This document shows positions 24,335 to 33,192 of a DNA stretch of 64,000 nucleotides, piece after piece. This DNA is from Bacteroidales bacterium (lineage in GTDB: Bacteria > Bacteroidota > Bacteroidia > Bacteroidales > UBA932), in NCBI GenBank assembly GCA_017618115.1, contig JAFZUX010000007.1, forward strand, positions 165,855 to 229,854. The letters are read 5' to 3'. The notes under the pieces are model-generated. The model saw only the letters and a list, made by a program, of their open reading frames with translations. It did not search any database and was not told the origin of the DNA. Numbering within the stretch: position 1 is the stretch's first letter; each line of letters starts with the position of its first letter. The position numbers and the translations under genes were made by a program.

Positions 24335-27196
24335 TTATTCACAGTTGCAAACAAGGTTGCGGTCTCCGTAACCGTCATCAACGCGGGAGACTGCAGGCCA
24401 GAACTTGTTCTCTCTTATCCACTTAAGAGGATAAGCGGCAAGTTCTCTTGAGTATGGATGGCTCCAATTGTCTGAGCAGCACTCCTCTGCAGGGTGCGGT
24501 GCACAGCTTACAGGATTGTCCTTTGCATCAAATTCTCCGCTTGCAATCTTCTGGCACTCTGCCTTGATTGTCTTCATTGCCTCAATGAAGCGGTCCATCT
24601 CCTCCTTTGGTTCACTCTCCGTAGGCTCAACCATAAGTGTCTCGTGTACAGGGAATGAGAGGGTTGGTGCGTGGAATCCGAAGTCCATCAATCTCTTTGC
24701 AATATCTGTAGAACCCACTCCGAATTTCTCTTTGAAATCTCTGCAATCCAACAGACACTCGTGAGCAACTCTTCCGGTTACACCTGAGTAAACGGTTGGA
24801 TACTCGTTCTTTAGAGACTCTGCAATATAGTTGGCGTTGAGTATTGCAACCTGGCTGGACTCCTTAAGACCTTGTGCTCCCAGCAGCTTTATGTAAGCGT
24901 GAGTGATAGGGAGAAGGAGCGGATTTCCAAAGGCTGCAGCAGAAACTGCATCTGTTGTTCCCATACCGTTCTCTTCCGGATGTCCAGGAAGGTAAGGAGC
25001 CAGTTCTGCGGTTGAGCAGATAGGGCCAACTCCCGGACCGCCGCCGCCGTGAGGCATTGCAAATGATTTGTGGAGATTGAGGTGGCAGATGTCCGCACCT
25101 ATTGTTCCCGGATTTGTAAGACCAATCTGTGCATTCATATTTGCACCGTCCATATAAACCTTTCCGCCAAATTTGTGAATTGCATCTATAATCTCCTTAA
25201 TCTTAACCTCAAAAACTCCGTGAGTAGAAGGGTATGTAATCATCAGACCTGCAAGGCGTTCTCCCGCTTGCTCAGCCTTCTGAACCAACTCATCAACATT
25301 GATGTTTCCCTTCTCGTCACAACCAACCAGAACAATTTCAAAGCCCGCCATTGCAGCAGATGCAGGGTTTGTTCCGTGAGCGGATGTAGGGATAATCATC
25401 ACCTTTCTATCTGTCTGACCCTTAGCTTCAAAGAAGCGGCGGATGGTTGTAAGTCCAGCGTACTCTCCTGCAGCACCGGAATTTGGCTGAAGTGAGCAGG
25501 CTGCAAATCCGGTAATGGTCTCCAGATCCTGCATGAGTTCGTGAATCAGTTGCATGTATCCATCTACCTGATTCTTAGGTGCCAGAGGGTGAACGTTGGT
25601 AAGTTCGCTCCAACTCAGCGGCATCATCTCAACTGCTGCGTTAAGTTTCATGGTGCAGCTTCCCAGCGGAATCATTGAGTGAGCCAGAGAGATGTCCTTT
25701 CTCTCCAACATCTTGATAAAGCGCATCATAGCGCTCTCACTGTGGTAAGAATTGAAGACCTTCTGAGTAAGGATAGGAGTCTCTCTCTTCATAAAGGTTC
25801 TCTCCACAGGGCACTGATTGCCGCCGCAGCCGCAACCGCACTGGCAACTGACCTCTACTCCAAAAATACCCAGAATCTTATGAGCCTCTTCCTTGCAGCT
25901 GAGTTCGTCAAAACTCATTCTTATCTTACCGCACTTTGTATAGTAGAAGTTAAAACCGGCCTCAAGCGCTTTTGCTCTAATGGTATCAACATCAAGCTTT
26001 TGCATAACACCGGTAAGATCTCTTCTACCCTTAATCTCTATGGTGTCAAAGAACTCTTCATTTGAGAGAACATATCCAACCTCTTTGAGTTTTCCCGCAA
26101 CTTTGTGAGCAAACTTTTCACCATTCTCCGCGATGGATTTCAGCCCCTCCGGTCCGTGGTAAACTGCATACATTCCGCTCATTGTGGCCATAAGTGCAGT
26201 AGCGGTGCAGACGTTGGAAGTTGCCTTCTCTCTCTTGATGTGCTGCTCGCGAGTCTGAAGAGCCAACCTTACCGCCTTGTTTCCCAAGCGGTCTACGGTC
26301 ACACCTATGATACGGCCAGGCACGCTCCTCTTGTACTCCTCTCTGGTTGCAAGGTAGCCCGCCGTAGGTCCGCCATAACCCATCGGGAGGCCGAGTCTCT
26401 GAGTGCTTCCAACGGCAATGTCCGCTCCCCAGGCGGCAGGTTCTTTCAAAACGGCAAGAGCGAGAATGTCACAGTAAGCGGTTACCATGCAGCCCGCCTC
26501 GTGCATCTTTGCACAGAATGCGGAGTAGTCTCTGACCTCTCCGTTAGCTGCAGGGTACTGAACCATTGCGCCAAAGCACATAGGGTCTCCCTCAAACTTA
26601 TCCCACTCTCCCATAACTATCTTAATGCCAAGACCTTCTGCGCGAGTCTTAAGAACGCTCTTAACTTGTGAGAAGAGCTGGTCATCTACAAAGAGTACGT
26701 TTTTGCCCGCCTTTACCGCATCTCTGCTACGGAGGTTGAACATAACTCTCATTGCCTCTGCTGCAGCCTGAGCGTCATCCAACATTGAACAGTTGGAGAG
26801 GGCGAATCCGGTGAGTGAGCTGATGACTGTCTGGAAGATAAGAAGAGCCTCCAATCTGCCCTGAGAAATCTCTGCCTGATACGGAGTGTATGAGGTGTAC
26901 CAGCAAGGGTTCTCAAAGATATTTCGGATGATTACCGGAAGAACGCCGGTTCCGTAGTATCCGCATCCTATCATTGAACGGAAATTTTTGTTTTTGGAGA
27001 CCATCTCCTTAAGGTGAGCCAGGTACTCGTTCTCTCCCATCGGAGCATCCATCTTAAGATCTTCCTTTAAAAGGATGTTCTCAGGAACGGTCTGTTTTAC
27101 AAGCTCTTCCATTGAGTTAACACCAAGCACCTCAAGCATTGCCTTAATATCCTGCTCTCTTGGTCCGATGTGTCTTTGCGCAAAAGTATATGACAT
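24335..27196 (-). CDS. gcvP: glycine dehydrogenase (decarboxylating), P-protein
   Basis: A 953-aa PLP enzyme of the glycine cleavage system, a full-length single-chain form carrying both homologous halves. The Schiff-base lysine is about K710 in HLNLHKSFAMPHGG; an early YTPYQAEISQGRLE segment is also conserved. A Cys/Gly cluster CQCGCGCGGNQC near residue 460 lies between the halves and is unusual for the family, possibly a metal site. The other glycine cleavage genes are not in the window. A -7 box lies on the minus strand at 27237-27244. Confidence 0.95.
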   Translation of the reverse strand: MSYTFAQRHIGPREQDIKAMLEVLGVNSMEELVKQTVPENILLKEDLKMDAPMGENEYLAHLKEMVSKNKNFRSMIGCGYYGTGVLPVIIRNIFENPCWYTSYTPYQAEISQGRLEALLIFQTVISSLTGFALSNCSMLDDAQAAAEAMRVMFNLRSRDAVKAGKNVLFVDDQLFSQVKSVLKTRAEGLGIKIVMGEWDKFEGDPMCFGAMVQYPAANGEVRDYSAFCAKMHEAGCMVTAYCDILALAVLKEPAAWGADIAVGSTQRLGLPMGYGGPTAGYLATREEYKRSVPGRIIGVTVDRLGNKAVRLALQTREQHIKREKATSNVCTATALMATMSGMYAVYHGPEGLKSIAENGEKFAHKVAGKLKEVGYVLSNEEFFDTIEIKGRRDLTGVMQKLDVDTIRAKALEAGFNFYYTKCGKIRMSFDELSCKEEAHKILGIFGVEVSCQCGCGCGGNQCPVERTFMKRETPILTQKVFNSYHSESAMMRFIKMLERKDISLAHSMIPLGSCTMKLNAAVEMMPLSWSELTNVHPLAPKNQVDGYMQLIHELMQDLETITGFAACSLQPNSGAAGEYAGLTTIRRFFEAKGQTDRKVMIIPTSAHGTNPASAAMAGFEIVLVGCDEKGNINVDELVQKAEQAGERLAGLMITYPSTHGVFEVKIKEIIDAIHKFGGKVYMDGANMNAQIGLTNPGTIGADICHLNLHKSFAMPHGGGGPGVGPICSTAELAPYLPGHPEENGMGTTDAVSAAAFGNPLLLPITHAYIKLLGAQGLKESSQVAILNANYIAESLKNEYPTVYSGVTGRVAHECLLDCRDFKEKFGVGSTDIAKRLMDFGFHAPTLSFPVHETLMVEPTESEPKEEMDRFIEAMKTIKAECQKIASGEFDAKDNPVSCAPHPAEECCSDNWSHPYSRELAAYPLKWIRENKFWPAVSRVDDGYGDRNLVCNCE

Positions 27197-27236
27197 AATT
27201 GTATCTAATTTTAATTATTCTTTCATTCACAATCTA

Positions 27237-27244
27237 CAAATATA
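27237..27244 (-). promoter_or_regulatory. -7 box of gcvP
   Basis: The minus strand reads TATATTTG, about 40 bp before the gcvP ATG. The leader is too short to hold a glycine riboswitch. Confidence 0.6.
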
Positions 27245-27290
27245 GGATTTAATGGGGAATTCTCTAAATAGGCATAAATATGTTTTTTTG

Positions 27291-27298
27291 TATCTTTG
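27291..27298 (+). promoter_or_regulatory. -7 box of the carboxylase pair
   Basis: TATCTTTG matches TAnnTTTG and lies 25 bp before the ATG at 27324. Confidence 0.65.
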
Positions 27299-27323
27299 CC
27301 CGCAAGACCAAAACCTATTTTCT

Positions 27324-28871
27324 ATGAGTTTACTCACTAAAAAGATTACCGAACTCCAAGAGAGAACGGAACACGCTCAACAGGGCGGTGGAGACAAGGC
27401 CATAGCAAAACAGATTGCAATGGGAAAACTCCCGGCAAGAGAGCGTATCCGTAAACTTCTGGATGAGGGGACATTCTACGAGTATGACCTCTTTATCCAG
27501 CATGACGCCCGCGAGTTCGGAATGGAGAAAAAAGACCTTGCCGGAGACGGTGTAGTTATTGGAACCGGTAAGATAAACGGCAATCCTGTGGCCGTATATG
27601 CACAGGACTTTACCGTAGCGGGAGGCTCTCTGGGAAGCATGCACGCCCGTAAGATTACCAAGATTATGGATTATGCTCTCCGTATGCGTATTCCTTTGAT
27701 TGGTATCAACGACTCCGGAGGAGCCAGAATTCAGGAGGGTGTGAACTCTCTTGCAGGTTACGGTGAAATCTTCTTCCGCAACACTCTTAACAGCGGTGTA
27801 ATTCCGCAGATTTCAGTCATTTTGGGTCCTTGTGCCGGCGGCGCCGTTTACTCTCCGGCTCTTACAGACTACGTTTTTGTGGTAGACAAGATCTCCAAAA
27901 TGTTCATCACCGGTCCGGAGGTTATCAAATCAGTTCTGGGTGAGGAGATAGATATGGAGTCTCTCGGAGGAGCAAGAGTTCACTGCGAGACAACAGGTAA
28001 CGCCCACTTCTTTGCGGAGAGCGAGGACGAGTGCTTCAAACAGATAAAGACGCTTCTCTCCTATCTGCCTGCAAACAACAAGGTTAAGCCTACTCTGAAA
28101 AAGAGCGAGGAGCCTTTGAAGAAGTACAATATTGTAAAGATAGTTCCTGCAGATCCTACAGAGCCATACGACGTAAGAAACGTTATCAGAGCAATTGTAG
28201 ATAAGTCTGAATTCTTTGAAGTTCAGGAGCTTTGGGCAAAGAACATTGTGATTGGCTACGGCAGAATCGGCGGACGCACCGTAGGATTCATTGCTAACCA
28301 GCCTCTCTACCTTGCCGGAGTTTTGGATTGCGACTCTTCTGACAAGGCCGCACGCTTTATCCGCTTCTGCGATGCCTTTGATATCCCGATAGTTACACTT
28401 GAGGATATGCCGGGTTACCTCCCTGGCGTAGATCAGGAGCATGCCGGAGTTATCCGTCACGGAGCAAAACTTCTCTACGCTTATTCAGAGGCAACCGTTC
28501 CAAAGGTTACTGTTATTTTGAGAAAGGCTTACGGAGGAGGATACATTGCAATGAACTCCCGTCACCTGAGAGCAGATTTTGTATTTGCCTGGCCTACTGC
28601 AGAGATTGCAGTTATGGGTCCTCAGGGAGCAGCTAACATTATCTTCCGCAAGGAGATTATGGAGGCGGAGAATCCGGAGGCAATGCGTAAGAAGAAAGTT
28701 GAGGAGTACAAGAAGAAGTTTGCAAATCCTTATGTAGCAGCATCTAAGGGCTATATAGATTCTGTGATCAATCCTGCGGATACCCGTCAGTTCATACTCC
28801 AGTCTTTGGATATTTCACAACAGAAGAACGCCGGCGTTCCTAAGAAGAAACACGGCATTCCACCGTTTTAA
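27324..28871 (+). CDS. acyl-CoA carboxylase/decarboxylase beta subunit (propionyl/methylmalonyl-CoA type)
   Basis: A 515-aa carboxyltransferase subunit. The ATG at 27324 is chosen because the -7 box lies inside the longer upstream reading frame. Motifs include INDSGGARIQEGV, GPCAGGAVYSPAL (oxyanion-hole glycines), YAYSEATVPKV and RKAYGGGY of the crotonase-like fold. It transfers CO2 between biotin and propionyl-CoA or methylmalonyl-CoA, part of the succinate-propionate route common in Bacteroidales. The biotin carrier is the next gene; no biotin carboxylase or decarboxylase membrane subunit is nearby. Confidence 0.93.
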   Translation: MSLLTKKITELQERTEHAQQGGGDKAIAKQIAMGKLPARERIRKLLDEGTFYEYDLFIQHDAREFGMEKKDLAGDGVVIGTGKINGNPVAVYAQDFTVAGGSLGSMHARKITKIMDYALRMRIPLIGINDSGGARIQEGVNSLAGYGEIFFRNTLNSGVIPQISVILGPCAGGAVYSPALTDYVFVVDKISKMFITGPEVIKSVLGEEIDMESLGGARVHCETTGNAHFFAESEDECFKQIKTLLSYLPANNKVKPTLKKSEEPLKKYNIVKIVPADPTEPYDVRNVIRAIVDKSEFFEVQELWAKNIVIGYGRIGGRTVGFIANQPLYLAGVLDCDSSDKAARFIRFCDAFDIPIVTLEDMPGYLPGVDQEHAGVIRHGAKLLYAYSEATVPKVTVILRKAYGGGYIAMNSRHLRADFVFAWPTAEIAVMGPQGAANIIFRKEIMEAENPEAMRKKKVEEYKKKFANPYVAASKGYIDSVINPADTRQFILQSLDISQQKNAGVPKKKHGIPPF

Positions 28872-28886
28872 TGGAGGGAGAAAGAT

Positions 28887-29276
28887 ATGTCTGAAAATGA
28901 GAAACTTCAAACTATTGGTGAGGCTCAGGATGCCGTTGTGCTCCCGGGCCTGTCATCTCAGAAGAGGATGCGTTTTTCCGAGGGAGGGTTGGAATACAAG
29001 ACTTTCCTTACAAAGAAGTTTGTAGAGCGCAAGAGTTGGCAAGCCCCTGATCCTTACAAGGTTCTCTCACACATCCCCGGTTCCGTCATCGAGATATTCG
29101 TAAAGGATGGAGAGAAGGTGAAGAAGGGAGAGAAGCTTATGATTTACGAGGCGATGAAGATGATGAATGTTGTTCACGCTCCAATGGACGGCGTTATCAA
29201 AGAGGTGAATGCAAAAGTGGGAGAGCACCTTCCAAAAGGTGCTCTGTTGTTTACATTTAGAAAAGGCAAAAAGTAG
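28887..29276 (+). CDS. biotin carboxyl carrier protein
   Basis: A 129-aa protein whose last ~70 residues form a biotinyl domain with the biotinylation site YEAMKMMN and the hairpin MDGVIKEV. Residues ~1-55 are a charged extension of unclear use. It lies 15 bp after the carboxyltransferase subunit, which it must serve. Its stop codon directly abuts the GTG start of yraN. Confidence 0.92.
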   Translation: MSENEKLQTIGEAQDAVVLPGLSSQKRMRFSEGGLEYKTFLTKKFVERKSWQAPDPYKVLSHIPGSVIEIFVKDGEKVKKGEKLMIYEAMKMMNVVHAPMDGVIKEVNAKVGEHLPKGALLFTFRKGKK

Positions 29277-29675
29277 GTGAATTCTGTCCTTAAGGGAGCT
29301 GAGGCTGAGGCGATTGCTTGCAGTTGGTTGAGGGAGAGAGGTTTTAAGATTGTAGAACGGAACTTCCGCCACAATCATCTGGAGGTTGATATTATCGCCA
29401 TAGGCCCGATGCCCAAAAGGGTAGAAGAGCAGGTGATATTTCTTTCAACCCCGGTTCTTCATATTATTGAGGTTAGAAGCAGATCCTCTCAAATCGTTGA
29501 CCCGGCGCTTACCGTGGATGAGGAGAAGCAGAAACATCTCATTGACGCCGCCTCCTATTATGCAATCTCTCACAGATTGGATTTGGAACTCTTTTTTGAC
29601 ATAATCTCCGTGGAGTTTCTTCAAAGCGGTGAGCGTCTCAGATTTATCCCTGATGCCTTCAGAGCGGAGTGGTAA
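29277..29675 (+). CDS. yraN: YraN / UPF0102 family protein
   Basis: A 132-aa protein of the nuclease-like UPF0102 family. The core residues are visible: GAEAEAIACSWLRERGFKI, RNFRHNHLEVDII and HIIEVRSRS (E-D-ExK-type nuclease arrangement, though the usual VEVK lysine is an arginine here). It starts with GTG directly after the carrier stop. Biological role unknown; helper in recombination or DNA uptake has been proposed for relatives. Confidence 0.85.
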   Translation: MNSVLKGAEAEAIACSWLRERGFKIVERNFRHNHLEVDIIAIGPMPKRVEEQVIFLSTPVLHIIEVRSRSSQIVDPALTVDEEKQKHLIDAASYYAISHRLDLELFFDIISVEFLQSGERLRFIPDAFRAEW

Positions 29676-29730
29676 AAGTTATTGCGGATTACTCTTTATT
29701 TAGTATCTTGTGTAACTTTTCAGAACAATT

Positions 29731-30825
29731 ATGGGAACAAATAGATATTGTATAATAATGGCAGGAGGGGTAGGAAGTCGTTTTTGGCCGGTCTCCCGCA
29801 ACGCTCGTCCAAAGCAGTTTTTGGATATCCTGGGAACCGGACGCTCCTTCCTCCAGGCAACAGTAGACAGATTCAAAAAGATTGTTCCTCCGGAGAATAT
29901 TCTGATTGTATCCGCACAACAATATAAAGAACTTATTTCTGAGCAGGTTCCGGAGATTCCTCAGGAAAACGTTCTTTTGGAGAGCAGAAAGAGAAATACG
30001 GCACCATGCATTGCCTATGCAACCTATAAACTCTACAAGAAAGATCCGGATGCGGCAGTTGTGGTTACCCCTGCAGATCACCTTATTCTCAATGAAGAAC
30101 TCTTTTTGGAGACCGTAGATACGGTTCTTACAAATGCCTCCCAATCAGACAATCTTTTCACTTTGGGAATTAAGCCTACCCGTCCGGAGACACAGTACGG
30201 TTATATTCAGGCAAATAAGGCCAGAGCTAAAGTTGTAAACGGCCACGCCTCCTATCAGGTGAAGACCTTTACTGAGAAACCGGATGCAGAGATGGCAAAA
30301 GTTCTCTATGAAAGTGGCGAATTCCTTTGGAACTCAGGTATTTTCATTTGGAGCCTAAAGAGCATAAAGAGGGAACTTGAAACTCATCTGCCTGATTTGG
30401 CAACCTCATTCTCAGAGATTAACGACTTCTTCTACACCCCTAAGGAACAGGAGAAGGTGGATGAAATCTACAGCCAATGTGACGCCATCTCAATAGATTA
30501 CGGTCTTATGGAGAAGACCTCTGTCTGCTGGGTTTTTGAGGCTTCGTTCGGTTGGAGTGATTTGGGAACCTGGGAGAGTCTCTATGTTCAGAACAACAAA
30601 GATGAAAAGGGCAATATGGTAGTTGCCCCGTCATCTATGCTCACGGAGGTAAAAAACAGTATAATAGTAACTGACGAAAAAGATAAATTGGTGGTTGTTA
30701 AGGGAATGGAGAACTATATGATTATCAGTACAAAAGATGTTCTTCTGGTATGCCCTAGAGATGAGAAGGAGTTTAAGGCGCTTACCGCAGAACTGGCCAT
30801 TAACAACCTCTCCAAATATATGTAA
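29731..30825 (+). CDS. manC: mannose-1-phosphate guanylyltransferase
   Basis: A 364-aa nucleotidyltransferase making GDP-mannose for surface glycans. The pyrophosphorylase motif is AGGVGSRFWPVSR near residues 11-23; VVTPADHLI carries the metal-binding Asp; FTEKPDAE and LWNSGIFIWS are sugar-site motifs, and GWSDLGTW follows. It lacks the fused isomerase domain of long ManC-type enzymes. It ends 2 bp before arcA. Confidence 0.92.
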   Translation: MGTNRYCIIMAGGVGSRFWPVSRNARPKQFLDILGTGRSFLQATVDRFKKIVPPENILIVSAQQYKELISEQVPEIPQENVLLESRKRNTAPCIAYATYKLYKKDPDAAVVVTPADHLILNEELFLETVDTVLTNASQSDNLFTLGIKPTRPETQYGYIQANKARAKVVNGHASYQVKTFTEKPDAEMAKVLYESGEFLWNSGIFIWSLKSIKRELETHLPDLATSFSEINDFFYTPKEQEKVDEIYSQCDAISIDYGLMEKTSVCWVFEASFGWSDLGTWESLYVQNNKDEKGNMVVAPSSMLTEVKNSIIVTDEKDKLVVVKGMENYMIISTKDVLLVCPRDEKEFKALTAELAINNLSKYM

Positions 30826-30827
30826 TT

Positions 30828-32123
30828 ATGGAACCTATAAAAGTTAACGTTCAAAGTGAAATAGGAAGATTGCGCGGCGTGATTCTTCACACCCCGGGAG
30901 ATGAGGTTGAGAATATGACTCCGAGGATTGCTCAGAGAGCACTCTACAGTGATATCTTAAATCTCTCCATTGCACAGCGGGAATATGCTCAGCTTGCGGG
31001 AGTTCTGAACAAATGGACTACCACTTATCAGATTTCGGATCTGCTCTCCGTTGTCTTGGATGACCCGGGAGACAGAGGATTGCTTCTGAGCCGTATCTGC
31101 TCAATTGAAAACGTACCGGAGTATTTTGATATGCTTATGTCCACTCCTACCAAGAAGCTGGTAAAACTTCTTATTGAGGGACTTCCGGCAAAGATTGAGA
31201 CTCTTTCCGCCTTCCTTGCAGATGAGTATTACGCTCTGAGTCCTCTCTATAATTTCTACTTTACAAGAGACGCCTCCGCATCCATAGGAGAAGACGTGCT
31301 CATTTGTAAAATGGCCAACAAGGTGAGAGTCAGAGAGTCTCTGATTATGGAGGCAATTTTCTCCAACCCTCGTCTTTTTGAGTGCACCATTATTGATGCA
31401 AACGAGTTCTCCAAAGAGAGAGCGGGAGAGGGTGGTATTGCAGGCAGTGCAGTTAAGAACGGAGTAAGCGTAGAGGGTGGTGACATCATTGTTATAGATG
31501 ACAATATCCTCCTGGTAGGTAACGGATTACGTACAACCTCCAAGGGAATAGATATGCTCATTCAGCGTTTCTGCAAAGACAAATCAGACGGACAGAAGAA
31601 CATAATTGTTCAGCAACTGCCGGACGATGTTGAGTCCTTCATCCACATGGATATGGTCTTTACTATGTTGGACAAGGATGCCTGCTTAATTTATGAGCCT
31701 CTGATTCTTGGTGAAAATCAGTACCGTACCGTCCTCATTACAATAGAGAACGGAAGAGTTAAAAAGATCAGAGACGAGCAGAACGTGATTTCTACTCTCC
31801 GTAAACTTGGCAAGGATCTGCGTCCCGTTTATTGCGGCGGAAGCGAGGATGAGTGGAATGCAGATCGCGAGCAGTGGCACAGCGGTGCAAACAGTTTTGC
31901 AATTGCTCCGGGCAAGATTCTCTCATACGCCCGCAACGTTCATACCCTCAACGCTTTGGATGCTGCCGGATTTAACGTTGTAACTGCAGATGATGTAATT
32001 GCAGATAAGGTGGATCTTGAGAAGGAAAAACGCTGTGTTATCACCATTGAGGGAAGCGAACTTCCAAGAGGCGGCGGCGGAGCGCGCTGTATGACAATGC
32101 CGGTTGTAAGAGACAAGGTTTAA
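30828..32123 (+). CDS. arcA: arginine deiminase
   Basis: A 431-aa guanidino-modifying enzyme converting arginine to citrulline and ammonia. Seen are NFYFTRDAS, the GEGGIAG segment, IHMDMVFTMLD (His-Asp pair) and the C-terminal GGGGARCMTMP with catalytic Cys421. No ornithine transcarbamoylase, carbamate kinase or arginine-ornithine antiporter gene is adjacent, so it may give acid protection or feed citrulline elsewhere. It is 2 bp after manC. Confidence 0.92.
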   Translation: MEPIKVNVQSEIGRLRGVILHTPGDEVENMTPRIAQRALYSDILNLSIAQREYAQLAGVLNKWTTTYQISDLLSVVLDDPGDRGLLLSRICSIENVPEYFDMLMSTPTKKLVKLLIEGLPAKIETLSAFLADEYYALSPLYNFYFTRDASASIGEDVLICKMANKVRVRESLIMEAIFSNPRLFECTIIDANEFSKERAGEGGIAGSAVKNGVSVEGGDIIVIDDNILLVGNGLRTTSKGIDMLIQRFCKDKSDGQKNIIVQQLPDDVESFIHMDMVFTMLDKDACLIYEPLILGENQYRTVLITIENGRVKKIRDEQNVISTLRKLGKDLRPVYCGGSEDEWNADREQWHSGANSFAIAPGKILSYARNVHTLNALDAAGFNVVTADDVIADKVDLEKEKRCVITIEGSELPRGGGGARCMTMPVVRDKV

Positions 32124-32134
32124 TTTAGATTGAG

Positions 32135-32142
32135 TATATTTG
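32135..32142 (+). promoter_or_regulatory. -7 box of pheS
   Basis: TATATTTG, 16 bp before the first pheS ATG. Confidence 0.6.
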
Positions 32143-32158
32143 CCCGTTAAATTTCAGT

Positions 32159-33190
32159 ATGATGGAGAAAAAGGATATAGAACAGCTATTTGACAGAATA
32201 GACAAGTTCACTGCAGAAAAGCTTCAGGATGTTGAGGATCTGAGAGTAAAACTTTTGGGGAAGAAGGGCGAGATTACCCGTCTCTTTGATGAGTTCCGTA
32301 CCATTCAGCCGGAACTTAAGAGAGAGTTCGGAAAGCACCTTAACGAACTTAAGACAAAGGCTGCCGAGAAGATAGAGTCTCTGAGAGAGTCTTTTGCGGA
32401 TATCGTTGAGAAAGATACTCTTACAGACTTCACCAAGCCGGGCGATATGTTTGAACTGGGTACGCGCCATCCTATCTCCATCGTGAGAGCTGAGATACTT
32501 GATATCTTCTCAAGGTTTGGTTTTGCAGTGGCAGAGGGGCCGGAGATTGAGGATGACTGGCACGTTTTCTCCGCACTGAACTTCCCGCCTGAGCACCCTG
32601 CAAGAGATATGCAGGATACCTTCTTCATCAACCCGGAGGGAGATGATCCTATCCTGTTGAGAACTCACACTTCCAGCGTTCAGGTTAGGACAATGGAGCG
32701 TCAGAAGCCTCCTATCCGCGTTGTCTGCCCGGGAAGAGTTTTCCGTAACGAGGCAATCAGTGCAAGAGCACACTGCATATTCCACCAGGTTGAAGGTCTT
32801 TACATAGACAAGAACGTCTCTTTTGCAGACCTCAAACAGGCCATTCTGCTCTTTGTTCAGGAGATGTTCGGTCCTCAGACTCAGATTCGTATGAGGCCTT
32901 CATACTTCCCGTTCACAGAGCCTAGTACAGAGGTTGACATCAGCTGTAACATCTGCGGCGGAAAGGGTTGCAACATCTGCAAGGGTACTGGCTGGCTGGA
33001 GATTATGGGAGCCGGTATGGTAGACCCTAACGTTTTGGAAGCAAGCGGAATAGATAGCAAAGAGTACACCGGTTTTGCATTCGGTATGGGTATAGAACGT
33101 ATTGCAATGCTTAAGTGGATGGTAAACGATTTGCGTCACTACTTTGAGAATGACGTTCGCTTCTTGCGTGAGTTCCAGAGTGTTAAGTAA
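32159..33190 (+). CDS. pheS: phenylalanine-tRNA ligase alpha subunit
   Basis: A 343-aa class II synthetase subunit. Class II motifs are present: RTHTSSVQVRTME, FRNEAISARAHCIFHQVEG and a C-terminal AFGMGIERIAMLKW. A CNICGGKGCNICKGTGW segment near residue 265 holds four to five cysteines, which may bind zinc and is frequent in Bacteroidota PheS. Two adjacent ATGs (32159, 32162) are possible starts. The gene converges on a hydrolase with a 2-bp gap. Confidence 0.96.
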   Translation: MMEKKDIEQLFDRIDKFTAEKLQDVEDLRVKLLGKKGEITRLFDEFRTIQPELKREFGKHLNELKTKAAEKIESLRESFADIVEKDTLTDFTKPGDMFELGTRHPISIVRAEILDIFSRFGFAVAEGPEIEDDWHVFSALNFPPEHPARDMQDTFFINPEGDDPILLRTHTSSVQVRTMERQKPPIRVVCPGRVFRNEAISARAHCIFHQVEGLYIDKNVSFADLKQAILLFVQEMFGPQTQIRMRPSYFPFTEPSTEVDISCNICGGKGCNICKGTGWLEIMGAGMVDPNVLEASGIDSKEYTGFAFGMGIERIAMLKWMVNDLRHYFENDVRFLREFQSVK

Positions 33191-33192
33191 GC

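Noticed and set aside
25070-26671. Long plus-strand reading frames antisense to gcvP
   Set aside because: They are shadows of a strongly conserved enzyme gene with clear motifs; no start signals or family features were seen.
27197-27236. Glycine riboswitch in front of gcvP
   Set aside because: The leader after the promoter box is only about 40 nt and shows no glycine-aptamer motifs.
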